This document shows positions 16,295-24,470 of a DNA stretch of 63,510 bases, in pieces. The notes under the pieces are model-generated. The model did not search any database, was not told the origin of the DNA, and saw nothing but the letters and a program-made list of their open reading frames with translations. The number at the start of each line of letters is the position of its first letter. Position 1 is the first letter of the stretch. The position numbers and the translations under genes were made by a program. Location: assembly GCF_001440395.1 (NCBI RefSeq), contig NZ_LLXZ01000176.1:3632-67141 (forward strand). The letters are read 5' to 3'. This DNA comes from Bradyrhizobium jicamae (lineage in GTDB: Bacteria > Pseudomonadota > Alphaproteobacteria > Rhizobiales > Xanthobacteraceae).

Positions 16295-16810
16295 TTATAT
16301 GTGCCGGTCTTTCCTCAGGCGGTCGATCGTGGCCACGAGATCCGGCGGAAGGGATTTGATGCCCAATTGCCCGGCGGCCGATAGCAGCGGACGCAACGGC
16401 GAACCGGTCATGAATGTCGGCTGCTGGTTGGTTGGCAGAAGCCGGTCGAAGAACAGTACGAGGGTGGTCGCAATCAGGCCAACGCGCACCGCGCCAAGGG
16501 CGGCGCCGCCAACGCGGTCTACCATGCCGGCTCGCGGGCCGATGGCGTCGTCGAGGGCTATACGCGCCAACTTCCCGAGCACCATGCCGGTAACCAGAAA
16601 GACTCCGAAAAACAGCAGCGAATTCTGCGCGAATGGCGAGGCAAGCTTGTTTCCCATCTGCGGCGACAATAGCGGCACCAGCCCTATCGCGATCGGCATC
16701 GCGGCGAGATAGGCCACAATCGTAATCGCGCTGCGCAACAGCCCGGTATTGAAACCGGTGACCACGGCGATAGCCAGACCGAGATAGACGACGGCGTCGA
16801 AACTGTTCAT
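16295..16810 (-). CDS. CvpA family membrane protein
   Basis: This 171-aa inner-membrane protein has about four hydrophobic segments (near 5-25, 28-48, 65-85 and 105-125). The opening MNSFDAVVYLGLAIAVVTGF and the GARAGMVDRVGGAALGAVRV segment are typical of the CvpA (colicin V production) family, linked to envelope functions. The C-terminal tail is soluble. It is a single gene between the SDR and the palindromic element upstream of the GMC gene. It differs in length and context from the usual purF-linked cvpA, so the symbol is not assigned. Confidence 0.8.
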   Translation of the reverse strand: MNSFDAVVYLGLAIAVVTGFNTGLLRSAITIVAYLAAMPIAIGLVPLLSPQMGNKLASPFAQNSLLFFGVFLVTGMVLGKLARIALDDAIGPRAGMVDRVGGAALGAVRVGLIATTLVLFFDRLLPTNQQPTFMTGSPLRPLLSAAGQLGIKSLPPDLVATIDRLRKDRHI

Positions 16811-16956
16811 CGGGAAAATTCCACCGGGTTTCGATACCGATGCTTCGTCAATGAATCGGATGGGCGATCGCTAAAATCGTCCGTATTGGCGGACCGAGGC
16901 GGCTGGAAATCGGCTGTGTCTGGTGAGCTCCGCTTTCTCCCCGTTATGCGAGGAAA

Positions 16957-17082
16957 CGTAGGGTGGGCAAAGGCGCGCTTGCGCCGTGCCCACCATCCAT
17001 CCGCACCGGTACTGCCATGCTGGCCACGCTTCCGCCTTCGCTCTGCGAGCTACGGCGGACAAGTCGCTTTGCCCACCCTACG
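16957..17082. repeat. 126-bp palindromic element with 16-bp perfect terminal inverted repeats
   Basis: CGTAGGGTGGGCAAAG (16957-16972) and CTTTGCCCACCCTACG (17067-17082) are exact reverse complements. The inner part also contains opposed GCGCGCTTGCGCC and GCCCACCATCC blocks. There is no open frame for a transposase. It looks like a MITE-like or REP-type element, and fills most of the gap between the CvpA and GMC genes. A half copy is at 12975-13007. Confidence 0.8.
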
Positions 17083-17104
17083 CTCTTCGCAATGACAGCG
17101 CCGA

Positions 17105-18712
17105 TCAACCCGCCCGCATTTCCGCTTTGATCATATCCGCGGCCTTCTCCCCGATCATGATGGTCGGCGCGTTGGTGTTGCCGCCGATCAGCGTCGGCAT
17201 GATCGAAGCGTCGACCACGCGCAATCCCTCGACGCCGTAGACCTTCAGCTTGGGATCAACGACGGCCATGGGATCGTTGACGCCCATCCTGGCGGAGCCG
17301 ACCGGGTGATAGACGGTATCGACACGCTCGCGCAGGAGCTTGCGGATGTCGTCATCGCTATGCACGCCTTCCGTGAACATCTCCTTCTTCTGCAACGCGC
17401 GCAGCGCCGGCGTTTCCATCAGCCGCCGCGTGGTCTTGAAGCCTGCGACCATGGTTTCCAGATCGTCCGGATCGCCAAAGAAATTCGGATCGATCAGCGG
17501 CGGCGCGAACGGATCGGCGCTTCCTAGCGAAACGCTGCCGCGGCTCTTCGGCCGCAGCAGGCAGACATGGCAGGTGAAGCCGGTGCCGCGGTGACGCTTG
17601 CGGCCGTGATCGTCGGCCAGCGCCATGCCGAAATGAAGCTGGATGTCGGGAATGTCGAGATCGGGTCGGGTCTTCAGGAAGCCGCCGCACTCGGCAAAAT
17701 TCGACGTCATCGGCCCGCGACGCTCACGCCGGTACTGGCGGATGGCCCGCAACAGCCGCGGCAGCGCTTTCAGCGAGATGCCGTTGAAGTTCGGGTTGTC
17801 GGACATGTAGCCGAACACGAAATCCGGGTGGTCCTGCAGATTCTGCCCAACGCCGGGCGAATGATGCACGGTGGCGATGCCGTGCTTGCCGAGCTCGGCG
17901 CTGTCACCGATGCCCGACAGCATCAGGAGATGCGGAGTTTGGAAGGCGCCCGCGGAGAGGATCACCTCGCGCCGGGCGCGGATCTGCTTCAGCTCCTTGC
18001 CCTGGCGGTACTCCACGCCGACCGCGCGCTTGCCTTCGAACAGGATGCGGGTGGCGTGGGCGTGGGTCTCGACGCGCAGATTGGCGCGGCTTGCCATGTG
18101 CGGGTGGATATAGGCGCGCGCGGCGCTGCAGCGTTCGCCGTTCCGCTGCGTCAGTTGATAGATGCCGAGGCCTTCGTGCTCGTCGGCGTTGAAATCCTCG
18201 CGCAGCCGAAACTGCGCTTCCTGCGCCGCCTGCAGAAAAATCTGCTGCACCGGATTGCCGGTGCGCGACTTGTTGACGGCGAGGGGGCCGCCCTTGCCGT
18301 GATATTCGCCGCCGAAATCGGCATTGTCCTCGGCGCGCTTGAAGTAGGGCAACACGTCGCTAAACGACCAGCCGGCGTTGCCGAGCGACGCCCATTGATC
18401 GTAATCGGCACGGTGGCCGCGGATATAGACCATCGCATTGATGGCGGAGGAGCCGCCGAGCCCCTTGCCGCGCGGCTGATAGCCGATGCGGCCGTTGAGG
18501 CCCTTTTGCGGCACGGTGCTGAAGGCCCAGTTGTTGACGTTACCGGCAACCATCAGCACGAGTGCGAACGGCGTCGTGACCACCCAATTGTCGTTGCGGC
18601 CGCCGGCGTCGAGTAGCGCCACCGACGTCTTCGGATCTTCCGACAGCCGGCCCGCCACCGTGCAGCCGCCGGAGCCGCCGCCCACCACCACGAAATCGTA
18701 AGCTTCCGCCAC
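17105..18712 (-). CDS. GMC family FAD-dependent oxidoreductase (choline dehydrogenase-like)
   Basis: This 535-aa flavoprotein has the N-terminal dinucleotide motif (FVVVGGGSGGCTVAGRLSED), the GMC signature 1 region (GKGLGGSSAINAMVYIRG) and signature 2 (SAGAFQTPHLLMLSGIG). The C-terminal catalytic His lies in YHPVGSARMG and the partner Asn in IGGNTNAPTIMIG. It oxidises an alcohol, passing electrons to a quinone or other acceptor. No betaine or choline genes flank it, so betA is not assigned. The leader contains a strong 10-bp hairpin at 18765-18788. It is probably monocistronic. Confidence 0.92.
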   Translation of the reverse strand: MAEAYDFVVVGGGSGGCTVAGRLSEDPKTSVALLDAGGRNDNWVVTTPFALVLMVAGNVNNWAFSTVPQKGLNGRIGYQPRGKGLGGSSAINAMVYIRGHRADYDQWASLGNAGWSFSDVLPYFKRAEDNADFGGEYHGKGGPLAVNKSRTGNPVQQIFLQAAQEAQFRLREDFNADEHEGLGIYQLTQRNGERCSAARAYIHPHMASRANLRVETHAHATRILFEGKRAVGVEYRQGKELKQIRARREVILSAGAFQTPHLLMLSGIGDSAELGKHGIATVHHSPGVGQNLQDHPDFVFGYMSDNPNFNGISLKALPRLLRAIRQYRRERRGPMTSNFAECGGFLKTRPDLDIPDIQLHFGMALADDHGRKRHRGTGFTCHVCLLRPKSRGSVSLGSADPFAPPLIDPNFFGDPDDLETMVAGFKTTRRLMETPALRALQKKEMFTEGVHSDDDIRKLLRERVDTVYHPVGSARMGVNDPMAVVDPKLKVYGVEGLRVVDASIMPTLIGGNTNAPTIMIGEKAADMIKAEMRAG

Positions 18713-19038
18713 GTCTGTTCCCCCCGGATTTTTTGTCTGGCGGCCTCACGGGCCGCGCCTTTGGGCCGCAAAAGTCCGCTTTTGCGGCGTTTATGGCAAG
18801 AGCGGTTCCAGGGGGTGGTTTTGGCGCTCCAAGTGCTCGTTTTTGCTGTCATAAAATCTGCAAAAGCGCTCTCTTGCCCCTTTCCAAAGCAGGACGACGT
18901 TGATACATACCCCTCGCGCCCGATGGCTTTGCCCGGGTTGCCTTCTCAGGAAGCCTCCGGACGGATCGACCGGCGCAAACACGCGTTGGCCGGGTTCGTT
19001 TCGGGTTCGGTTTTTTCGAAGGCAGTGCAACGGTTTAA
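18713..19038. other. Intergenic region upstream of the GMC gene and tRNA-fMet
   Basis: I see no gene here. It holds the GMC leader and, on the plus strand, the upstream region of the tRNA. A reading frame of 125 codons crosses it and the tRNA but has no coding character. The only clear structure is the hairpin at 18765-18788. Confidence 0.6.
18765..18788. repeat. Perfect 10-bp stem-loop in the GMC leader
   Basis: GCCGCAAAAG (18765-18774), loop TCCG, CTTTTGCGGC (18779-18788). No T-run follows on either strand, so a terminator is not obvious. It could be an operator or leader structure for the gene starting at 18712. Confidence 0.5.
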
Positions 19039-19115
<77 letters not shown>

Positions 19116-19142
19116 AATCTCTCGACCGGATGAGATGAAACG

Positions 19143-19164
19143 GCCCGCCTTTGGCGGGCTTTTT
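19143..19164 (+). terminator. Rho-independent terminator of tRNA-fMet
   Basis: GCCCGCC (19143-19149), loop TTT, GGCGGGC (19153-19159), followed by TTTTT. It lies 28 bases after the tRNA CCA end. Confidence 0.85.
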
Positions 19165-19206
19165 CGTATCGGAGCCGCCCGCCGGCTTGCCGCCTGGCCA
19201 TTCGGA

Positions 19207-19920
19207 TCAGTCCCTCCGCACGTGGCGCCACAGCAGGTCGGCGATTTCGCGGCGGCGTTGCGCCTTGGCTCTGGGCGATGACATGTCCCAGCCGAATTGC
19301 GCTTCGAAGGTGTGGCGGTTCGCGACTGAGAAGAAGCAGAGCGCGTTGAGCGTCATGTGCAGCTCGTTCGGATCGATGCCCGGCCTGATCGCGCCGCTGC
19401 GCACGCCTTTTTCCAGCACCGCCGCGATCTGGTTGATGATGGGCCGCGTCATTTCTTTCAGCTTCCGGCTGGCGCTGATGTGCCGGCCGCGGTGAATGTT
19501 CTCGATCGTGACCAGGCGGATATATTGCGGGTTGGCCTGGTCGAAATCGAAGGTGAATTCCGCAAGCCTTCGGATCGCAGCCTCCGGCTCCAGTGCCCCG
19601 AGATGCAGCTCTTCTTCGGCAAGGCGCATCTTGGCGTACGCCATCTCGAGCACGGCTATGAACAGCTCTTCCTTCGAATTGAAGTAATAGAAGATCAGCC
19701 GCTTGGTGATGTTTGCGCGTGCCGCGATCGCGTCGGTGTTGCCGCCAGTCAGGCCGTTTTCGGCGAACTCCGCAAATGCAATCTCAAGGATTTCACGTCT
19801 GGTCCGCTCGCGGTCGCGCCGCCGGATCGGCGGCTTCTTCGCATTCGCTGGCTTTTTCGCAGGCTCCATCGGGCCGTCCGGTCCTTCCGCGCGGGCGAGT
19901 GCGCGCTCGCCGGCCATCAT
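19207..19920 (-). CDS. TetR family transcriptional regulator
   Basis: This 237-aa TetR repressor has a basic N-terminal tail and a helix-turn-helix at about residues 38-85 (TRREILEIAFAEFAENG, TDAIAARANITKRLIFYYFNSKEELF). A C-terminal ligand/dimerisation domain follows (about 95-230). It is divergent from the TIM-barrel/dehydrogenase pair at 20001. The gap contains a perfect 20-bp palindrome (19958-19977) overlapping promoter elements, the expected arrangement for repression of both directions. The start could be either of two adjacent ATGs. Confidence 0.9.
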   Translation of the reverse strand: MMAGERALARAEGPDGPMEPAKKPANAKKPPIRRRDRERTRREILEIAFAEFAENGLTGGNTDAIAARANITKRLIFYYFNSKEELFIAVLEMAYAKMRLAEEELHLGALEPEAAIRRLAEFTFDFDQANPQYIRLVTIENIHRGRHISASRKLKEMTRPIINQIAAVLEKGVRSGAIRPGIDPNELHMTLNALCFFSVANRHTFEAQFGWDMSSPRAKAQRRREIADLLWRHVRRD

Positions 19921-19938
19921 GGACCGAATCGATCGCCA

Positions 19939-19967
19939 TTGACAGTAATTACCCTATAGGATAATTA
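19939..19967 (+). promoter_or_regulatory. Candidate sigma-70 promoter for the 20001 operon
   Basis: TTGACA (19939-19944) is followed, after 15 or 17 bases, by GATAAT (19960-19965) or TAATTA (19962-19967). The -10 lies inside the TetR-type palindrome, so repressor binding would block it. Confidence 0.5.
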
Positions 19968-19977
19968 TAATTATCCT
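19958..19977. promoter_or_regulatory. TetR operator candidate (perfect 20-bp palindrome)
   Basis: AGGATAATTATAATTATCCT is a perfect inverted repeat with no spacer, located between the divergent TetR gene (start 19920) and the TIM-barrel gene (start 20001). Its AT-rich core stands out sharply from the GC-rich surroundings. Confidence 0.75.
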
Positions 19978-20000
19978 GTGGATTAATTAGGGCGGAGGAG

Positions 20001-20861
20001 ATGACGCGCTTGGTGCTTGGCCTTGCCCATCTGACCGCGCTCGAACTGTCGCCGTCCGCGCTGGTCACCGCAGCGGCGCGCGCCGGCTTCACAGCGGTTG
20101 GCCTGCGATTTGTCCCGGCGACAGCAGGTGGTCCGGCCTATCCCACGCGAGTCGGGACGGAAGCCCACCGTGCGCTCAAACAAATCCTCATCGCCGAGGG
20201 TGTCCGGGTGAGCGATATCGAATTCATTCAGCTCACGCCTGGCATCGACGTGCAGGCCTTCGCAGGCATGTTCGAGGCCGCCGCCGACCTCGGTGCCACT
20301 TCGGTCATTGCCTCCGGCGACGATCACGACCATGCCCGGCTGACGGCACATTTCGCCGAACTCTGCGACCTCGCGCTAGCGTTCCGCCTGCGCGTCGATA
20401 TCGAGTTCATGCGCTGGCGCGCGATCGGGGCGCTGCCGCAGGCCCTCGCGATCGTGCGCCAGGCCGGCAAATCGAACGGCGCCATTCTCGTCGATGCCCT
20501 GCATCTCACTCGTTCCGGCGGCAAGGCAGGCGATCTGATTTCCATCCGCGACGAATGGCTGCGCGCCGCGCAAATCTGTGACGCCGGAGCGGACACGCCT
20601 TCGACTGAGGCTGCCATCATCGCCGAAGCGCGCGAAGGACGGCTGCCGCCGGGAGAAGGCTCGCTGCCGTTAGGCGATCTTCTGGAAGCGCTCCCCGCCG
20701 ACGCCTTCCTCAGCGTCGAGATGCCCATGCCGGCGCTGGAGACGCGGGCACGGATCACCGCGGCCTTTGACGCGACCCGGCGGCTGCTTGATCGCCACTC
20801 GCGCGGCACGAGGCGGCCGGGCGAACGCCGCGAAAATTCACCGACAGGACACCAGACGTGA
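20001..20861 (+). CDS. Sugar phosphate isomerase/epimerase-like TIM-barrel protein
   Basis: This 286-aa protein resembles the AP_endonuc_2/xylose isomerase-like TIM barrel family: beta-alpha repeats beginning MTRLVLGLAHLTALELSP, and candidate metal ligands in VDIEFMRW (Glu), AILVDALHLTRSGG (Asp, His) and LSVEMPMP (Glu near the end). Members isomerise, epimerise or dehydrate sugars and polyols. GGAGGAG precedes the ATG. Its last codons overlap the GTG start of a Gfo/Idh/MocA dehydrogenase by 4 bases, so the two work in one pathway, probably of sugar or inositol-like compounds. It is likely repressed by the divergent TetR protein. Confidence 0.85.
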   Translation: MTRLVLGLAHLTALELSPSALVTAAARAGFTAVGLRFVPATAGGPAYPTRVGTEAHRALKQILIAEGVRVSDIEFIQLTPGIDVQAFAGMFEAAADLGATSVIASGDDHDHARLTAHFAELCDLALAFRLRVDIEFMRWRAIGALPQALAIVRQAGKSNGAILVDALHLTRSGGKAGDLISIRDEWLRAAQICDAGADTPSTEAAIIAEAREGRLPPGEGSLPLGDLLEALPADAFLSVEMPMPALETRARITAAFDATRRLLDRHSRGTRRPGERRENSPTGHQT

Positions 20862-21931
20862 ACAGCATCACCATCGGCGTGATCGGCGCGGGGCTGATCG
20901 GACGCAAGCATCTGCGAAAACTCGCCGAGCGGAGCGACTACGATCTGGTCGGCATCGCTGACGTGAACCTCGATCAGGTCGCAGCCGAGTATCCGAACAC
21001 GCGCGTGTTCGCGGATTACCGTCAGTTGCTCGACGAGGCGCGGCCGAAAGCCGTGATCATTGCTTCTCCGAACCAGCTTCACGCCGGGACCGGCATCGAA
21101 TGCGCCCGGCGCGGCATCGATATCCTGATCGAGAAACCGGTCACCGATACGCTGGAGAGCGCGGCGATCCTGCTGGCTGAGGTGCGCAAGCACGGCATCA
21201 AATCGCTGGTCGGTCATCACCGCCGCCATCATCTGCAGGTCAGGACGCTGAAGTCCCTGCTCGGCGAGGGGCGGATCGGTGACATTGTCGGGGTGTCGGC
21301 GATCTGGGCCACGCACAAACCGCAAAGCTATTTTGAGGTCGCGCCGTGGCGTAGCCAGGCCGGTGGCGGCCCGGTCCTGATCAACCTGATCCACGAGATC
21401 GACTTCCTTCGCTTCACCATCGGCGAAATTCGGGCCGTCGAGGCAATTGCCTCGAACCGCCGGCGCGGCTTTGCGGTCGAGGATACCGCCGCCGCGCTGA
21501 TTGAATTCGATAATGGCGCGCTCGGCACCTTCTTCATCAGCGACAGCGCGGTCACGCCCTGGACGATGGAGCAGGGCCTGGGCGAAGCCGTGGAATTTCC
21601 GTTCAGCGGACAAGGCAGCTACCGCCTGATGGGCCGCCGTGGTGCGCTCGAGTTTCCGAACCTCGTGCAATGGGCGCAAGCTGATGGCGCGCAGGATTGG
21701 AACCAGCCGATCCAGGCTCAGCACATCCATGCCGGCACGATCGATCCCTATGTCGCGCAGCTCGACCATTTTCGCGACGTGATCAGCGGAACGGCGCCAT
21801 CGCTGCAGCCGGTCGAGGATGGCGCCCGCTCCCTGATCGCAACGCTTGCCATTGCCGAGGCCGCAACCGCCGGCCGGCGCATCGACCTGCGCGATCGCTA
21901 CGCGGCACTCGGGTCGGCCGCAAGTCCTTAG
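20858..21931 (+). CDS. Gfo/Idh/MocA family NAD(P)-dependent oxidoreductase
   Basis: This 357-aa dehydrogenase has the Rossmann motif IGVIGAGLIGRKHLRKLAE at its N-terminus, the EKPVTDT motif characteristic of the family (Lys-Pro of the active site), and a C-terminal alpha/beta domain with the HEIDFLRF segment containing the catalytic-type His/Asp. It oxidises or reduces a sugar or cyclitol. It starts with GTG in a GTGA overlap with the TIM-barrel gene, implying translational coupling. Its end overlaps the convergent substrate-binding protein gene by 4 bases. Confidence 0.9.
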   Translation: MNSITIGVIGAGLIGRKHLRKLAERSDYDLVGIADVNLDQVAAEYPNTRVFADYRQLLDEARPKAVIIASPNQLHAGTGIECARRGIDILIEKPVTDTLESAAILLAEVRKHGIKSLVGHHRRHHLQVRTLKSLLGEGRIGDIVGVSAIWATHKPQSYFEVAPWRSQAGGGPVLINLIHEIDFLRFTIGEIRAVEAIASNRRRGFAVEDTAAALIEFDNGALGTFFISDSAVTPWTMEQGLGEAVEFPFSGQGSYRLMGRRGALEFPNLVQWAQADGAQDWNQPIQAQHIHAGTIDPYVAQLDHFRDVISGTAPSLQPVEDGARSLIATLAIAEAATAGRRIDLRDRYAALGSAASP

Positions 21932-22833
21932 CGCTCGTAGCTTGCCGGGTCCGGGCTATCAGACGGATGCGCGAATGCCTTGCGCAAGACCGCCGGCATC
22001 GGAGTCTTGAAATTGAGGCCGTTGGGCGGCACCGGCGATTCAAACCACTTCCTGTAGATCGCTTCGATCTCCGGGCTTTTGTACAGATCCGCGGTCGTTC
22101 GATCGGCCACGGCCTTGAACGGTGCATCGTCCTTGCGCAGCATGATCCCGTAAGGTTCGGCCCTCGACAAGGCTTCCTCGCTGATCACGTAGGCGGACGG
22201 ATCCTTTGATCGTGCGATCGCGACGGCGAGTTGTACGTCATCGAGGACGTAGGCGGCCGCGCGGCCGGTCTCCAGCATGAGAAACGCCTCGGCCTGATCC
22301 TTGGCGGCCAGCACGGCGATGCCGAGATTTCGTGCAGTATTGACCTGGTTGAGCTGCACCATGTTGGTCGAGCCCGATATGGCGACGACAGGCTTGCCTT
22401 TCAGATGGTCGATTGTCGCGATGTTGTCGGACTTCCTCGCGGCAAACCGCGTGGCCGACAGGAAATGCGAATTTGTGAACGTCACCTGGCGCTGCCGCTC
22501 CGCATTGTTGGTGGTGGAAGAGCAGACGAGGTCGACCGTCCCATTCATCATCAGTGGAATGCGATTGGACGACGTGACGGCAAGCGTCTCGACGGCAACA
22601 TTCGCGACCTTGAGTTCGCGCTTGACCGCATCGACGATCCTCAAGCAGATGTCGACGGCATATCCGATCGCCTTTTGATCGCCGTCCAGGTAGCTGAAGG
22701 GCACCGAGGCTTCCTGAATGCCAAGGATGATTTTGTTGGTCTCCTTGATCTTCTGCAGCGTTCCGGTCAGTTCGCTCGCATTTACAGACGTCGTCGTGAG
22801 GACCGCCGCAATCATGATCGCAGACAGGCGCAT
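21928..22833 (-). CDS. Amino acid ABC transporter substrate-binding protein
   Basis: This 301-aa periplasmic solute-binding protein of family 3 has a signal peptide (MRLSAIMIAAVLTTTSVNA). The mature part shows the typical opening ILGIQEASVPFSYLDGDQKAIGYAVDICLRI, and the TVDLVCSSTTNNAERQRQV segment that contacts the amino-acid ligand, as in glutamate/aspartate (GltI-like) binding proteins. No permease or ATPase genes lie next to it, so it is an orphan binding protein here. I chose the ATG that begins a clean signal peptide over a longer frame. Confidence 0.88.
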   Translation of the reverse strand: MRLSAIMIAAVLTTTSVNASELTGTLQKIKETNKIILGIQEASVPFSYLDGDQKAIGYAVDICLRIVDAVKRELKVANVAVETLAVTSSNRIPLMMNGTVDLVCSSTTNNAERQRQVTFTNSHFLSATRFAARKSDNIATIDHLKGKPVVAISGSTNMVQLNQVNTARNLGIAVLAAKDQAEAFLMLETGRAAAYVLDDVQLAVAIARSKDPSAYVISEEALSRAEPYGIMLRKDDAPFKAVADRTTADLYKSPEIEAIYRKWFESPVPPNGLNFKTPMPAVLRKAFAHPSDSPDPASYER

Positions 22834-23059
22834 TGAGTTCACTCCGTTGGATATCGGTCGTTCTTGTGAGGGCCTTGAGTACATCGACCCGTAGCAACAC
22901 GATCGCTTGGTCTTAGCCAAGATTGTTCTCGCGCGATATCAAAGCTTGCTTCTACCAGCTATCAAACAATTTTATCGATACGCTGCATATCCGGCGGGTG
23001 CTCAACGCGGACGCCGCACGTCTGGATCGAGGGCATCTACAAACCTAAAAACTACCCGT

Positions 23060-23548
23060 TCAGCTCGACGCCTGAGCAGTCTTCGCGGCTCCCGGCCCCG
23101 GATGGGTGTGGACTTGCTTGGCATGAACGGGTTCGCCGCATTCCGAACAGATCATCACGGGATCGAACAGTTTTCCGCAGTTCTTGTGCTGGTGCAGCAG
23201 CGGGCGGCCGCGCTCGTCCACCATGTGGGTGTCGCCCCAATGCACGATCGACATCACCACCGGATATAAATCGAGGCCGCGCTGCGTCAGGATGTATTCA
23301 TAGCGCGCCGGGCTTTCCTGGTAGCGGGCGCGTCGCAGCACGCCGTAGCGGACGAACTTCTTCAGCCGGTCGGCCAGCAAATGCCGGGTAATGCCGAGCC
23401 TGGATTGAAATTCTTCGAAGCGGCGTACCCGCAGAAAACACTCGCGCAGGATCAAAAGGCTCCACCGGTCGCCAATGACCGCAACTGTGCGCGCCAGCGA
23501 GCATTGTTCTTCCTCAAGCGTGTCCCAGCGCATCGCGCTCTCCGGCAT
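23060..23548 (-). CDS. HxlR family transcriptional regulator with C-terminal Cys motif
   Basis: This 162-aa protein has an HxlR winged helix (about residues 15-105: Cys16 then SLARTVAVIGDRWSLLILRE and RRFEEFQSRLGITRHLLADRL). Cys16 is the conserved N-terminal cysteine often used for redox or electrophile sensing. The C-terminal 45 residues add a zinc-ribbon-like pattern (NCGKLFDPVMICSECGEP). It is divergent from the operon starting at 23743, whose promoter holds an inverted repeat between -35 and -10, a probable binding site. The start may be this ATG or one five codons later. Confidence 0.88.
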   Translation of the reverse strand: MPESAMRWDTLEEEQCSLARTVAVIGDRWSLLILRECFLRVRRFEEFQSRLGITRHLLADRLKKFVRYGVLRRARYQESPARYEYILTQRGLDLYPVVMSIVHWGDTHMVDERGRPLLHQHKNCGKLFDPVMICSECGEPVHAKQVHTHPGPGAAKTAQASS

Positions 23549-23649
23549 TGATCAATCGATACAATGGCATAGCACAATAAATTCTATATCGGAACTTATA
23601 AAATAGGCATCTGTTACAGCAATTCAGCCAACAGGAAGTAGCCTTCGGC

Positions 23650-23676
23650 TTGACAGTTCTTTTTTAGAACTATAGA
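23650..23676 (+). promoter_or_regulatory. Promoter with embedded operator (HxlR target candidate)
   Basis: TTGACA (23650-23655) is a perfect -35, and TATAGA (23671-23676) a plausible -10 at 15 bases (TAGAAA at 17 bases is an alternative). Between them lies the inverted repeat AGTTCT-TTTTT-AGAACT (23655-23671). This is a classic repressor layout upstream of the gene starting at 23743. Confidence 0.6.
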
Positions 23677-23742
23677 AACCCATCTAGATCGAAACCCGGC
23701 CGGACGACCATGTCCGGCAAATTCGGGGCGAGGGAGGATCAA

Positions 23743-24408
23743 ATGAACAGTGCCGGCGCGCTGAAGGTCCAGTTTCTGTTCGATTTCGGCAGCCCGAACG
23801 CCTATCTCGCGGCGCGCCTCATCCCTGATATCGAGCGGCGCACGGGCACAAAGTTCGACTACGTGCCGGTGCTGCTCGGTGGCATCTACAAGCTCACCGG
23901 CAACAGCTCGCCCGCCGATTACCTCAAGGGCGTCAGGAACAAGCCCGATTACATGGCGCTGGAGACCGAACGCTTCCTCAGGCGTCACGGCATCACCAAC
24001 TACCGGCGCAACCCATTCTTCCCGGTGAACACACTGCAATTGATGCGTGGCGCCATCGCTGCGCAGGCCGAGGGTATCTTCTGGCCGTATTTCCAGGCGG
24101 TCTATCATCACATGTGGGAGGAGCCCAAGAAGATGGACGACCTCGACGTGATGCTGGAGGCGCTGGCCTCATCGGGGATCGACGCCAACAGGATTGTCGC
24201 GAGGTCGCAGGATCCCGCCGTCAAGAACAGGCTGGCGGCGTTGACGCAGGACGCCGTCGATCGCGGCGCTTTCGGCTCACCGACTTTCTTCGTCAACGAC
24301 GAGATGTTCTTCGGCAAGGACCAGCTTCGTGACGTGGAGGAGGAGATCCTGGCGCAGCAGCGCGTAACTGAGACTGCCGGCTCGTCCAAGAGCCGCCGCG
24401 CGTCCTGA
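23743..24408 (+). CDS. 2-hydroxychromene-2-carboxylate isomerase / DsbA-family protein
   Basis: This 221-aa thioredoxin-fold protein of the kappa-class GST/HCCA isomerase group has the active-site Ser in FDFGSPNAYLAARL, the RNPFFPVNT segment, and the C-terminal GAFGSPTFFVNDEMFFGKDQL. HCCA isomerases act with glutathione in naphthalene-type aromatic degradation; related proteins handle other substrates. GGAGG is 6 bases before the chosen ATG. It is the first gene of an operon with acyl-CoA synthetase, SDR and binding-protein genes, so a catabolic role is likely. Confidence 0.87.
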   Translation: MNSAGALKVQFLFDFGSPNAYLAARLIPDIERRTGTKFDYVPVLLGGIYKLTGNSSPADYLKGVRNKPDYMALETERFLRRHGITNYRRNPFFPVNTLQLMRGAIAAQAEGIFWPYFQAVYHHMWEEPKKMDDLDVMLEALASSGIDANRIVARSQDPAVKNRLAALTQDAVDRGAFGSPTFFVNDEMFFGKDQLRDVEEEILAQQRVTETAGSSKSRRAS

Positions 24409-24470
24409 TTCAGCTTACCGGGTTCGAAGGCCAACAAGGACCAAACGGTTCGTCATCGAGGGAGGCCATC

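Noticed and set aside
16957..17082. The palindromic element as an insertion sequence
   Set aside because: It is only 126 bp and has no transposase frame, so it is kept as a repeat.
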